Shown here: piece by piece, positions 37,807-47,464 of the stretch | How positions within the stretch are numbered: position 1 is the first letter of the stretch | How the letters are laid out: every line of letters begins with the position of its first letter | Origin: QHWT01 sp963755695 | GTDB taxonomy: Bacteria > Acidobacteriota > Vicinamibacteria > Vicinamibacterales > 2-12-FULL-66-21 | Assembly (NCBI GenBank): GCA_963755695.1 | Contig: CAVWLB010000009.1 | Location: 62,001-126,000 of the forward strand | Reading direction: 5' to 3' | DNA: 64,000 nucleotides | Position numbers and translations under genes: made by a program | Notes under the pieces: generated by a model | Databases searched by the model: none | What the model was told of the DNA's origin: nothing | What the model saw: the letters and a program-made list of their open reading frames with translations, nothing else

Positions 37807-38853
37807 TTACAGCCATTGGCGGCGCCTGAACAGTGCATACAGCGCAATGGACAGCAGCACCATCAGGATCATGGCGGCCGGATAGCCGAACCTCCAGTGC
37901 AGTTCCGGCATGCGATCGAAGTTCATGCCGTAGATCGTGCCGATGAGAGTCGGTGCGAAGAAGATGGCGGCCCACGCCGAGATCTTCTTGATCTCTTCGT
38001 TCTGCGCGTAGCTGGCCTCCGTGAGCCGTTGGACTTCGATGTTCTGCGCCTGGCCGACGAGCGCGGCGTTGATCGTCAGCACAGTCTGGTAGAACTCGAT
38101 GACGCCCTGGAGATACTCCTTCTCACCGTCGGCCACACTGCGGACACGCTCGAACTGGTCGATGATGTCGGCCACGAGCTTCTCGCCGCCGGGTGGAGTG
38201 CGAGTGAGGCCGGACATTCGTCCGTAAATCGCTCCGCCCAGGGCGGCCATGGTCCGGACGGCGAGCAGGCCATGCCGCGCGCGGAACAAGTCGTTGATGA
38301 ATCCTTCCGGGTCGCCGACGTCCTCGCCGGTCACCCGCTGCTCGAGCTGCCACACATCGCGGGTCATGGCCTCGATGTAGGCTTCCTGATGGCGGGTGAG
38401 CGCGGAGACGATGGCGTGGGACAGCTCGAAGACCGACTTGGGCCGGAACCGCCCCGCCTGGATACGCGCATGAACCGCCCGCGTCTCCCGCATCGCCACC
38501 GCGGGATCGACCGCCGGATTGATGGGCCCGTGGACGGTCACCAGGTAATTCCGGCCGATGATCTGATCGAGCTCGATATAGTGCACGTGGCCGCGTTGCC
38601 CGCGCTCGGGAGCGTGCAGCACGATCAGCACGTGGTCGCCGTAGCCGTGCACCTTGGGCACGCGATTGCGCTCGACGCAGTCCCGCACCGCCAGGGGGTG
38701 AAAGCCGAACACCTCCAACAACGCGCGCGAACCGTCTTCGTCGCAGCTGGGGATGTCGACCCAGATGAATCCCGTGTCATCCCGGAGCAGTGCTGCCAGT
38801 TCGTCAGGCGACCGGTCCTCGATGCCTTGATCGGTGATCAGGCGAACTTCCAT
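37807..38853 (-). CDS. corA: Magnesium/cobalt transporter CorA
   Basis: 348 residues. A long cytoplasmic alpha/beta domain (DDTGFIWVDIPSCDED, HVLIVLHAPERGQ) leads to two C-terminal membrane helices with the signature motif between them, IYGMNFDRMPEL (GMN), then a basic tail RRRQWL. The stalk helix (SYAQNEEIKKISAWAAIFF) ends in the usual FAPTLIGTIYGMN. It is pentameric in the family. It is a single gene, divergent from the CheB/CheR hybrid with a 136-bp gap. Confidence 0.95.
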   Translation of the reverse strand: MEVRLITDQGIEDRSPDELAALLRDDTGFIWVDIPSCDEDGSRALLEVFGFHPLAVRDCVERNRVPKVHGYGDHVLIVLHAPERGQRGHVHYIELDQIIGRNYLVTVHGPINPAVDPAVAMRETRAVHARIQAGRFRPKSVFELSHAIVSALTRHQEAYIEAMTRDVWQLEQRVTGEDVGDPEGFINDLFRARHGLLAVRTMAALGGAIYGRMSGLTRTPPGGEKLVADIIDQFERVRSVADGEKEYLQGVIEFYQTVLTINAALVGQAQNIEVQRLTEASYAQNEEIKKISAWAAIFFAPTLIGTIYGMNFDRMPELHWRFGYPAAMILMVLLSIALYALFRRRQWL

Positions 38854-38989
38854 CTCTCACACCTCTCGGCGCGTCCATCAAACGCGCTTTGATGCCTCAT
38901 CGTCGAGGTCAATTCTCGACCAGTTGTCGGGAATTCGCACGAGGGGCATTCGTCCCTTGTATCGGTCGCTGCGGGCCTATACTCAGGCT

Positions 38990-41900
38990 ATGTCAGAAGC
39001 CGGTCGCCAGCGGCTGCCCTGCGTTGTGGGAATTGGCGCCTCTGCCGGAGGCCTCGAAGCGTTGGTTGAGCTTTTCGGCGCCCTTCCCGCAACCGGCATG
39101 GCCTTCATCGTGGTTCAGCACCTGGACCCGACCCACGAAAGCCTGCTCGCCGAGATTCTGGCGAAGAAAACCACGATGGCGGTGTCGCTCGCCACCGCGG
39201 GAGAGGCCATGAAGCCCGACCACGTGTACGTCATCCCTGCGGATGCGCTCCTCACGGTGCACGATGGGCTCATCGAGGTGAAGCGGCGGTCGAGAGCTCC
39301 CGAACGACCGTTCCCGGTAGATCTCCTCTTCTCGTCACTCGCGGTGGCGTATGGCGAAGGCGCGATCGGCGTCGTGCTTTCAGGTGCGGACGCGGATGGC
39401 TCGCTCGGACTCCGCGAGATCAAGCACGCGGGCGGATTCACCTTCGCGCAGCAGCCTGAATCGGCGCGCTTCCCGACGATGCCCAGGCATGCCATCGAGA
39501 CTGGCTGTGTGGATCTGGTGTTGCGCCCGAAGGACATCGCTGGCGAGCTCGCGCGCCTCAGCCGGCAATTCCGGGCGGCGGAGCCGAGCCCCGAATCCAA
39601 ATCGGAGAGCACGCTTGACGTTGTCGCCGAAGACGAGAACGCGATCCTGGCCCAGATCTTCCAGAAGCTTCGATCGGCGCACGGCGTGGACTTCACCCAC
39701 TACAAACAAACCACGATCAGGCGCCGCATCGAGCGGCGAATGATGCTGCGAAGGGTCGAGAGCCTCGACGAGTACCGCGAATCGCTCGATCGCGATCCTG
39801 CCGAGCTCGCCGCACTGTACCAGGATTTCCTGATCCGGGTCACCGAGTTCTTTCGCGACCCGACGGCGTTCGATGCGCTGCGTCACGACGTGCTTCCCGC
39901 GCTCTGTGAAGGCCGGTCTCCGAAAGAGCCGATCCGCATCTGGGTGCCCGGCTGCGCAACCGGCGAGGAGGTCTATTCCGTCGCCATTGTTGTTCTCGAA
40001 TATTTCGGTGACGGCCCGCCGCCGCTGAAGATCCAGATTTTCGGGACCGATGTCAGCGAGGCGGCGCTAGAGAAGGCGCGCGCGGGTGTGTACCACGCCA
40101 GTGCCCTGCAGGAAGTGTCGGCCGAACGCCTCGAGCGTTTCTTCACCCGGCAAAACGGTACTACCGCATTTCGAAGGACATTCGCGATCTCTGTATCTTC
40201 GCGCGTCAGGACGTGACGCACGATCCGCCGTTCTCCCGATTGGACCTTATCAGCTGCCGCAATCTCCTGATCTATCTCGACGAAGTCGCTCAACGCCGAG
40301 TCCTGCGAACGTTCCATTACGCGCTTCGTCCGCAGGGCATGCTGTTTTTTGGTTCCGCCGAGAGTGTCGCCCGGTCGCCTGAGCTGTTCGAGCAGATCGA
40401 CAGCCGATTGCGGGTGTTCCGTCGCATGCCGAACACCGGCGGAGGAGCCATCGCGGAACGAGGTGATGTCTCGGCCTTGCTGGCGCTCGAGCTTGATAGT
40501 AACGCCGCGCCGCTTCGCGTCGAGGCAGACTCGGTGCCGCGCGAGGCGGACCGTCTGCTGCTGGCGCGTTTCGCGCCGGCGTGTGTGCTCGTGAACCAGG
40601 CCCTCACCATTCTGCAGTTTCGCGGCCAGACCGGGCCTTATCTCGAGCCAGCCGGAGGCCCACCCAGCTTCGACCTGCGACGGGTCATTCGCCCGGAGCT
40701 GCTCGTCCAGATCCTTCCTGCCATCGGAGAGACCAGCAAGACCGGCGTGGCGTCCCGCCGCGACGTCCGTCTCGATACGCGCGAGATCAACATCGAGGTG
40801 ATTCCGCTCGCGGGATCTGGCGGCCGCCAGTCCTTTCTGATCCTGTTCGACGACGGGTCCCGTCTGCCGGTGGATAGGAGCACGCCTGCGGCCGGACCTG
40901 CGTTGACCGGATCCGAAAAGGACGAACGGCTCGCGCACCTGGAACGCGAACTCGAGGGCATGCGTGAGTACATGCGGGCGGCGATCGAGGAGCACGAAGC
41001 GGTCCAGGAGGAGCTTCGCTCGGCGCACGAGGAGATGTTGTCCGCCAACGAGGAGTTTCAGAGCACGAACGAGGAACTCGAGACCTCAAAGGAGGAACTG
41101 CAGTCGACCAACGAGGAGCTCACCACGACCATCGACGAGTTGCAGAGCAGAAACCAGGAGCTCGCCAGGCTCAACATGGAAGTGGACGCTACGCGCCGGG
41201 ACTCCGAGGCCGCGCGCTCGCATGCGGACACCATCATTCAGTCGGTCCGCGAGCCATTGGCCGTGCTCGATGGAACCTTGCGCATACTGCGAGTGAATTC
41301 AGCATTCGCGACGAACTTGAAGATCCCCCGCGAACAGATTGAAGGCCAATTGCTTCACGAAGTGGGCGACGGCAGGTGGAACATCCCGGATCTGCACCAC
41401 AGATTGCGCGCACTGCTGGCCAACGCCCAGCCGCTGGAAGATTGGGAAGTTGCCCGGGACCTTCTTCCCCAGGGGCGCGAGGTGATGTCGCTGAGCGCGA
41501 GGAGAATCCCCGGCGATGTTGAGCGGGGCGAACAGTTGTTGCTCTCGATCCAAGACGTCACCGCGAGCGCGGACATGACGGCGGGGCTGGTCGCCAGCGG
41601 CGAACGGAAGGATCAGTTCATCGCCATATTGGGACATGAGCTCCGGCACCCGCTGACGCCGATCACACACGCGATCTACCTGTTGAGAAAGAGCCACCAG
41701 GATCCCGCAACCATCGAACTGCTCGAGACGATCGATACCCAGACGCAAACTCTTTTGCGATTCGTGAACGAGCTCCTGGACCTGTCGCGCATCAGTCACG
41801 GCTTGATTGAGATCAGGCTGGAACGTCTCGATTTGGCCGCGGTCGCACGCGACGCGGTGGACGCGCTCCAGCCATTCATCGAAGAACGACAACATGTGAT

Positions 41901-42732
41901 GTCGCTTGTCCTGCCTGCTGGCCCGTTGTACGTCCTTGGCGATCCGGGCAGATTGCGTCAGGTCGTCAGCAACCTGGTCGAGAATGCCGCGAAGTACACC
42001 GAGCCGGGTGGCAGGATCACCGTGACGCTCGAACCGCGCGGCGACGAAGCGGTGCTGGCCGTGAGCGACAACGGCATCGGCATTGACACCGAGAATCTGG
42101 AACGAATCTTCGAGCCGTTCACGCAATCACACCAACCGCTGGCAAGCCCCTCCGGTGGATTGGGAATCGGACTCAGCGTGGCGCGCCAAATAGTGGAACT
42201 GCATGGCGGTCACGTACACGCGCTCAGCGCGGGTTCCGACGCGGGAAGCGAGTTCGTGGTCTCACTGCCGGTGTCGGCCGCAGACATACAGGGCGACCGA
42301 GGGTCCGAGAACGGAGTGAAACACTCGGCGTCGGTCGGGGCGTTGCGCGCCCGGAGGGTGATGATTGTCGACGATCACGAGGAGATCAGGACGTCGATGT
42401 CCCGTCTTGTCCGCGCCTGGGGTCACGAGGTCGCCCTCGCCGCCGACGGCTCGACTGCGCTCGCGCTGGCGGAAGCATTCCAGCCCGAGTGCGCTATCGT
42501 GGATCTCTCAATGCCGGGGATGGACGGGATAGAGCTGGGTCGTCGTCTCCGCCGGCGGTTTCCTCCGGCACAGCTCCGCCTGATCGCCCTCAGTGGCTAT
42601 GCCGGCGCGGACATCCGCGACGCGTGCCTCGCCGCAGGTTTCGATGCGTACCTGGTCAAGCCCGGAGAGATCGCCGAATTAGAGCAACTGCTCGGACGCG
42701 ACCGTGCGGATTCTGCTGCGTCGCGGCACTGA
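38990..42732 (+). CDS. CheB-CheR-PAS-histidine kinase-receiver hybrid (one frameshift)
   Basis: About 1247 residues once one missing base near 40159 (NGYYRISKD) is restored. Order: CheB methylesterase domain (active-site Ser in GIGASAGGLEAL, His in VQHLDPTHESLL, Asp in VLSGADADGSLG); CheR methyltransferase (HYKQTTIRRRIERRM, SAM motif WVPGCATGEEVYSVA, then LDLISCRNLLIYLDE); a long coiled coil with NEEFQSTNEELETSKEELQ; a PAS-like domain; HisKA with His in FIAILGHELRHPLTPI; HATPase (DNGIGIDTENLERIFEPF); and a C-terminal receiver with Asp in CAIVDLSMPGMDG. No chemotaxis genes are nearby, so the signal and partner are unknown. Such hybrids sense two inputs and modify unknown acceptors. Confidence 0.9.
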
Positions 42733-42883
42733 CCTCGCGTTCAATTGCCCGCGCAGCAGGCGGTGTTTGTTCAAGCAGACGAGCCAACCGCGCCAGTTCA
42801 GTGTCGGCGGTGCGACGAGCGTGTTCCGCGGACAGATGGATTTCGGTGGTGAGGGCCAGTATCTTCATGGCGTCCGGCGCCAT
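42656..42883 (-). CDS. Possible small protein, overlapping the end of the hybrid kinase
   Basis: 75 codons from an ATG at 42883 (MAPDAMKILALTTEIHLSAEHARRT...). The sequence is helical and alanine/arginine-rich, typical of both a small real protein and a chance frame in GC-rich DNA. It overlaps the convergent kinase by 77 bp. No ribosome binding site or family is recognised, so it is listed only as a possibility. Confidence 0.25.
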   Translation of the reverse strand: MAPDAMKILALTTEIHLSAEHARRTADTELARLARLLEQTPPAARAIEREVSAATQQNPHGRVRAVALIRRSLRA

Positions 42884-42988
42884 GCGCCCATTGTAAGAAA
42901 GGCACCCCGCGTGTTTCAACGTCCTGGGTTCGCGACAGGATCAGCGCACGGTTGACAACTGTGGCGACCACGCGTCAGGGGAGCCGCG

Positions 42989-43192
42989 TCACCGCCAGCG
43001 ATGCGTTCGGTATCGATCCGCTTGCGATCGTGCCACGTTCCACACGTCGCCACACTTCGTGCATCTCCAGTAGCTTTCGGCGTCCGGAGTCGCTGAAGTC
43101 GTGACCGTGGCCGTCGAACGGCAGCTCGGACACGGCGGGGGTGTGGTATCGGCTGGCGATGATCGCGACGGATTCGGCGTGGCATCTCTCAT
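42989..43192 (-). CDS. Small zinc-ribbon protein
   Basis: 67 residues with a strong ribosome binding site (GGAGG, 4 bp before the ATG at 43192). Two CxxC knuckles are seen, PCPSCRS and YWRCTKCGDVW, spaced as in GATA/TFIIS-like zinc ribbons, followed by NVARSQADRYRTHRWR. Similar short proteins are common in Gram-negative genomes and have no known role. It is a single gene downstream of the RhlE helicase. Confidence 0.62.
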   Translation of the reverse strand: MRDATPNPSRSSPADTTPPPCPSCRSTATVTTSATPDAESYWRCTKCGDVWNVARSQADRYRTHRWR

Positions 43193-43309
43193 ACGGCCTC
43201 CAGGGACGTGCTTCGATGAGGGCTGGAGGCCGGGATGGCCGCAGGGCTCAGGAAAGCGGTATCGCCAGTATACGGCCCTAATCTCCGTTGTCGTCCGAAA
43301 TCGAGTTCG

Positions 43310-44584
43310 TCAACGGGAGAACACGGCCCGGGTCTTCTGAACACGGCTGGATCGCGCGTTCCGCTCGGTGTTTCGTTGGGATCTGAGAAATCGGCTGTCG
43401 CGCGACCAAGCGCGGCTCCGACCCGGCTTGGGGATCGACGGCTCAGCGTGGGTTGCATCGAATCCCTCCACGGCGACCTGCTCGAGCGGCACCGGCAACA
43501 ACCGCTGAATGTCGCGCAGCAGCCCCAAATCAGAGGCCGACACCAGTGACACGGCACGCCCGCTGCGTCCGGCCCGACCCGTGCGACCGATACGGTGAAT
43601 GTAGTCTTCGGCCACGAGCGGCAAGTCGTAGTTGATGACCAGGGGCAACTGCGCGATGTCGAGGCCGCGCGCGGCAATGTCGGTGGCCACCAGAACGTTG
43701 ACACGTCCGGCCTTGAAGTCGCCGAGCGCCCGCGTTCGTGCGCCCTGGCTCTTGTTGCCGTGAATGACTGCCATCTTGATGCCGGCGCGCTCGAGGTGTT
43801 CACCGACACGATCCGAGCCGCGCTTGGTCTTGCAGAACACGAGCGCTTGACTCGCGGCCTCCTGGGTCAGCACGTGCGTGAGCACGGCGCGCTTTTGATC
43901 GACGGCAACCGTATGCAGGTGGTGGGTCACGGTCGGGGCGACGGCCTGCCCTGCCGAGACGTCCACGCGTGCGGGGTCGCGAGTGAATTCGGCGGCCAGT
44001 CCGACCACGGCCTCGGACAGCGTCGCGGAAAAGAGCAGGGTCTGACGCGAGCGCGGGAGTGACGCGATCACCCGTCGCAGCGCGGGCAGAAACCCCAGGT
44101 CGAGCATCCGGTCGGCCTCGTCCAACGTGAGGATGTCGATCGCGGAGAGATCGATCGTGCGCCGCTGCATATGGTCAATCAGACGGCCCGGTGTCGCCAC
44201 GACGATGTCGGCGCCGAGCTTCAGTGACTGGATCTGCGCGCCCATGCCCACTCCGCCGAAGATTGCGGTCACACGAAGCTGCGCCGGCGCGCTGTAGGTC
44301 GCGAGCGATCGATGAACCTGCGCCGCCAGTTCACGCGTCGGAACGAGGACGAGTCCTCGCGGGAGTCGGGATCTGCTGACAGCGCGCCGCGCAACGATCC
44401 GTTCGATCATGGGCAGCCCGAAGGCGGCCGTCTTGCCGGTACCCGTCTGCGCGCGCGCGAGGAGATCAGTGCCCGTCAGGACGGCGGGGATGGCTTGGGC
44501 TTGTATCGGCGTGGGCCGCTCATATCCGAGGCGCGCCAACGGTAGACAGATTGACGGCGTCAACCCCAGTTTGGAGAAAGACAT
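43310..44584 (-). CDS. rhlE: DEAD-box RNA helicase, RhlE type
   Basis: 424 residues from the ATG at 44584 (AAAGGA upstream). All helicase motifs are present: Q motif (FSKLGL...YERPTPIQAQAIP), motif I AQTGTGKT, DEAD box in LTLDEADRMLDLGF, SAT in LLFSATL, RGLDIAQLPLVINYDLP and HRIGRTGRAGRSG. The C-terminus is a basic tail. RhlE helicases unwind rRNA and mRNA structure in the cold and remodel ribosome assembly. It is transcribed divergently from the RRM protein and shares with it a mirrored 58-bp leader element (see 44701-44926). Confidence 0.94.
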   Translation of the reverse strand: MSFSKLGLTPSICLPLARLGYERPTPIQAQAIPAVLTGTDLLARAQTGTGKTAAFGLPMIERIVARRAVSRSRLPRGLVLVPTRELAAQVHRSLATYSAPAQLRVTAIFGGVGMGAQIQSLKLGADIVVATPGRLIDHMQRRTIDLSAIDILTLDEADRMLDLGFLPALRRVIASLPRSRQTLLFSATLSEAVVGLAAEFTRDPARVDVSAGQAVAPTVTHHLHTVAVDQKRAVLTHVLTQEAASQALVFCKTKRGSDRVGEHLERAGIKMAVIHGNKSQGARTRALGDFKAGRVNVLVATDIAARGLDIAQLPLVINYDLPLVAEDYIHRIGRTGRAGRSGRAVSLVSASDLGLLRDIQRLLPVPLEQVAVEGFDATHAEPSIPKPGRSRAWSRDSRFLRSQRNTERNARSSRVQKTRAVFSR

Positions 44585-44796
44585 TGAAATGATCCTTTGT
44601 GACCCGACGCGATTCCCAGCAGCGCTGAAGGGCGAGTGTGCGACGAGTTCGCGCCACCACGGCGCGAACAGCGCGTCGGAGCCGCAGCTCCGCAACGGAT
44701 TCGTCTCGTAGCTAAGCTGGATGTGAGGAGGAGCGGGCCAGGAGCGGCTCGATACGCCTACAGATGGCAGAGCGCGTGGGAAAATCCGACATGAAC
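44585..44796 (-). promoter_or_regulatory. Structured 5' leader of rhlE
   Basis: The predicted leader is about 205 nt. After the shared 58-bp element it can form two stable hairpins: GGAGC-TGCG-GCTCC (44679-44692) and a 9-bp stem GTTCGCGCC-GTGGT-GGCGCGAAC (44647-44669). The 58-bp element contains CTCCTCCTC, which is complementary to AGGA in the rhlE ribosome binding site. A long structured leader is typical of cold-shock-induced mRNAs; this is inference. Confidence 0.55.
44701..44758 (-). repeat. Mirror leader element, copy 1 (rhlE side)
   Basis: 58-bp element matching 44869-44926 in inverted orientation with 8 mismatches (50/58). Read in the direction of rhlE transcription it begins GGCGTATCGAGCC and ends TAGCTACGAGACGA, with the CTCCTCCT tract in the middle. 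Confidence 0.85.
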
Positions 44797-44831
44797 ATCA
44801 TACCACGAACCGTTCGCATTCATGGTATTGT
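44797..44831. promoter_or_regulatory. Divergent extended -10 promoters of rhlE and the RRM gene
   Basis: Minus strand: TGGTATGAT (TGn plus -10 TATGAT, 44797-44802). Plus strand: TGGTATTGT (-10 TATTGT, 44826-44831). Both have the extended TGn motif and no good -35. Between them lies the 11-bp palindrome CGAAC-C-GTTCG (44806-44816), a candidate operator for a shared regulator. Each -10 lies 37-38 bp from the near end of its 58-bp leader element. Confidence 0.6.
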
Positions 44832-44868
44832 GTCCCTTCGGATCTTGCCACGTACTGTGCCGGCCTCT

Positions 44869-44926
44869 GGCGTATCGAGCCACTCCTGACTCGCTCCTCC
44901 TGAAGTTCAGCCTAGCTACGAGACGA
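44869..44926 (+). repeat. Mirror leader element, copy 2 (RRM side)
   Basis: 58-bp element in the predicted 5' leader of the RRM gene, 86 percent identical to copy 1 in inverted orientation. Its CTCCTCCT tract (44894-44901) is complementary to AGAGGAG just before the RRM start codon. Downstream, ACATCG-TT-CGATGT (44937-44950) and GTCGC-GATT-GCGAC can form small hairpins ahead of the ribosome binding site. Confidence 0.85.
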
Positions 44927-44988
44927 CATCCACCGACATCGTTCGATGTTCGGGAACGTCGCGATTGCGACAGAGGAGTTCGTGTCTT

Positions 44989-45303
44989 ATGAGTCGAAAA
45001 TTGTACGTCGGGAACCTGCCCTACGAGATTGGCGAAACCGAGCTGCAGGAGCTGTTCGCGCGCGCCGGATCGGTCGAATCGGTCACGGTGATGCGCGACC
45101 AGTCGACGGGGCGTGCGCGCGGCTTTGCGTTCGTCGAGATGAGCAGCGACGACGAGGCGCAGACCGCGATTCGCGAGCTGAACGCCAGCCAGGTCGGAGG
45201 CCGTAGCCTCACGGTCAACGAAGCCCGTCCGAAGGCCGCAAGCGGTGGTGGCGGTTTCGGTGGCGGGCAATCGCAGCGGCGACGGTCGGAACCCCGCTGG
45301 TAA
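44989..45303 (+). CDS. Glycine-rich RRM RNA-binding protein
   Basis: 104 residues from the ATG at 44989, chosen because of the CAGAGGAG site upstream and because the RRM starts at once. RNP2 is KLYVGNL and RNP1 is RGFAFVEM, the canonical single-RRM pair. The tail is glycine-rich (SGGGGFGGGQSQRRR). Such proteins in cyanobacteria and other bacteria are induced by cold and bind mRNA as chaperones. Its promoter region is shared in mirror image with rhlE. Confidence 0.93.
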   Translation: MSRKLYVGNLPYEIGETELQELFARAGSVESVTVMRDQSTGRARGFAFVEMSSDDEAQTAIRELNASQVGGRSLTVNEARPKAASGGGGFGGGQSQRRRSEPRW

Positions 45304-45667
45304 CGAGGTGGGCGAGCACACGCGAGGCGCTGTCCGAAAGACGGCGCCTGCTCGCCAAGTCTCGACCGGGCGACCGGCGGAACGCCGCGGCAGACTGAGC
45401 TCGGGTATACTGACCGCTCCGCTTTTCTGAGCCTTCGGCCATCCTGGCCTGAGCCCTCACCAAAGCCTTGGCGCTTGTGGGGGCCTGATGCCGCTCCAAT
45501 CTAGGGGTGATTCCGACTTGACGCACGTTGGGCCGCCCGGCTCGTCGCGAGGCGCCGCTCACGATCTGACAGTGCGTCGGCGCCTGATTACTGTCGTGCC
45601 GGCGGTGTTCGCTGTCGCCGAGTCGTCACCTATGGCTCGTTCGCTGAGCGACGAAAGGATCAGCATC
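45304..45667 (+). other. 364-bp leader/intergenic region before the omega-like gene
   Basis: Contains a possible -10 (TATACT near 45408) without a clear -35. It also contains a strong hairpin at 45453-45484, where GCCCTCAC pairs with GTGGGGGC (8 bp, one G-T) and the stem extends inward with AA/TT and GC/GC across bulges, plus a small one, GGCCA-TCC-TGGCC. No T-tract follows, so it is not an intrinsic terminator. The frame of the omega-like gene stays open through much of this stretch, but the protein signal begins only at 45668. Confidence 0.45.
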
Positions 45668-45868
45668 ATGGTAAAACGCCCCGGCGACATGAATGCGTTT
45701 GAGTTCGCCGTGCTGTCCGCCCTGCGTGCCGCGCAACTGCACCGAGGCTGCACTCCACGCGTCGAGCAGTGCGAGAAGGTCGCCGTCACTGCTCAACACG
45801 AAGTCGCGGAACGGAAGGTGCTGCCGGTGCGCGCGGCTGTCGACGCGCTTTCGCCCTCGAGCCACTAG
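45668..45868 (+). CDS. rpoZ: RNA polymerase omega-subunit-like protein
   Basis: 66 residues with AAAGGATC upstream of the ATG at 45668. The sequence MVKRPGDMNAFEFAVLSALR, then AAQLHRGCTPRV and TAQHEVAERKVLP, carries the omega signature: helix with R-A-x-Q-L, G-C-x-P-R-V, and the E-V-A-x-x-K motif. Omega helps fold the beta' subunit. It lies 5 bp ahead of the radical SAM gene instead of next to gmk, where it is often found, so it may be a second copy or a relocated one. The frame is open upstream to 45488, so a longer start is possible but unlikely. Confidence 0.75.
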   Translation: MVKRPGDMNAFEFAVLSALRAAQLHRGCTPRVEQCEKVAVTAQHEVAERKVLPVRAAVDALSPSSH

Positions 45869-45873
45869 CGCCG

Positions 45874-47401
45874 ATGCCACGCGTCCATCTCGTCAATCCC
45901 AGCACAAAATCGTTCGGCGTCGCGGTGATTACGCCCCGCTGGCTCTACGTCCTGGCGTCGGCGACCGGGACGCGGTGGGGCGATCCGCGGATCGTCGACG
46001 AGACGCTGGACCCGCTTGATGTGGGCACGATCGCGTCCGGCGATGTCGTCGGGATCGGCATTCATACGGGCAACGCCAGGCGTGGGTACGAGATCGGCCG
46101 CGAGGCGCGTCAACGCGGCGCATGGGTGGTCTACGGGGGCATTCACGCCACGCTCTTCCCGGATGAAGCTGCGGCACACGGAATGGCGCACGCGGTCGTG
46201 CGCGGCGATGGCGACCTCGTGTGGCCGTCGGTCGTCGAGGACTGCCTCGCGGGAGCACCGCGCGCTGTCTACGAAGGCGGCCGCATCGCGGGCGATCAGT
46301 TCGCGTCCGCGCGATGGGATCTGCTGCCGAGCGGGACGCTACATGTGGGCGTCGGTTCAAACGGTGCGGGGCTGCCCGAAACACTGTTCGTTCTGTTCCG
46401 TCTGGCGAACCGACGGTCAGGAGCCCCGCCAGCGTGGTGTCGATCGCGTGATTCGCGAGATCGTCGAATTACGCCGTCTCGGATTTCGCTTCATCGCGCT
46501 CGCGGACGACAACTTCTACCCGGTGACGTTGAGCGATCTGGCCCAGGCGAAGCGGCGTGCCAATGACTCCCGGCTGCGTGAGCTCGAGGCCCTGCGCGCC
46601 GAACGATTCGAGCTGATGACGCGGCTCGCCGAGCTGCCCGACGATCTCGTGTTGTACACGCAGATCACGATGGAAGCCGCGGAGGATCCGACGTTCCTCG
46701 AGGCGATGCGACGTGCGAAGATCCGCGGTGCCCTGGTCGGCGTCGAGTCGGTGAGTGTTGAAGGCCTCAAGGACGTGTACAAGGGGTTCAATCTCGCCGG
46801 CGAGGAACTCGTGGCGCGCCTGCGGGCCTTTCGCCAGCACGGTATCCACGTGCTGGGGTCGTTCATTTTTGGCCTCCCCAGCGATACCAAGGAGAGTTTC
46901 GACGCCACCGTTGCGCTCGCGCAACGCGCAGACTTGACGTTCGCGCAATTCGTCCTCCTCACACCCTTCCCAGGTACGGTCGACTTCGACAAGTGGGCGG
47001 TCGACGAGAAACAGCGCGGCACCCTGGTCGACGGTGTGCCGCTCACGCAACATTGGCTCATTCCTGAGGATCGGCGGCCCCGACTCTACACCGCGCATCC
47101 CACGATGTCGCTCGAGGAGATCCGCCTCGGGACGCAGCGCGCCTGGGATCGGTTCTACAGCTGGCCGCACATCTGGGCGCGCTCGCGTGTGGTCGAATCG
47201 GTTCGCGCGCGAGTCGCGTTTGTGCTGATCTCGAAGCTCTATCGACAGATGTATGCGAACACCGGCATCGCGACCGACAGCGCCCGCGTCCAGCGATCGA
47301 CGCGATGGGCGCGCTGGATCGGGTACGCGTGCCGGCGCCTGTTTCTCGGAAAACCGATGCCGGATCTCGCCATTCCCAGCGAGGCTCGGGCGTCGTTCTG
47401 A
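45874..47401 (+). CDS. B12-binding radical SAM protein (one frameshift)
   Basis: The ATG at 45874 lies 5 bp after the omega-like gene. Residues 1-150 are the cobalamin-binding fold (VGIGIHTGNARRGYEI, WVVYGGIHATLFPDEAA). A one-base change near 46338 must be bridged, after which the radical SAM core begins TVRGCPKHCSFCSVWR, the CxxxCxxC [4Fe-4S] motif. Later landmarks are IALADDNFYPV, IRGALVGVESVSVEGLKDVYKGFN and LGSFIFGLPSDTKESF. A C-terminal domain of about 100 residues resembles DUF4070 found in HpnP/HpnJ-type enzymes. Total about 509 residues. The substrate is unknown; lipid or quinone methylation is possible but not shown. Confidence 0.83.
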
Positions 47402-47464
47402 CCGTCCCCCGGCCGGCGAACGCAGTGGTGGCCCTCGGCGAGGGCGCCCACATCATCGAACAAT

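Noticed and set aside
41299..42126. 275-codon minus-strand frame
   Set aside because: Antisense to the kinase part of the CheB-CheR hybrid; no domain signal.
45453..45484. Strong hairpin considered as an intrinsic terminator of the RRM gene
   Set aside because: No T-tract follows; it is better described as leader structure before the omega-like gene.
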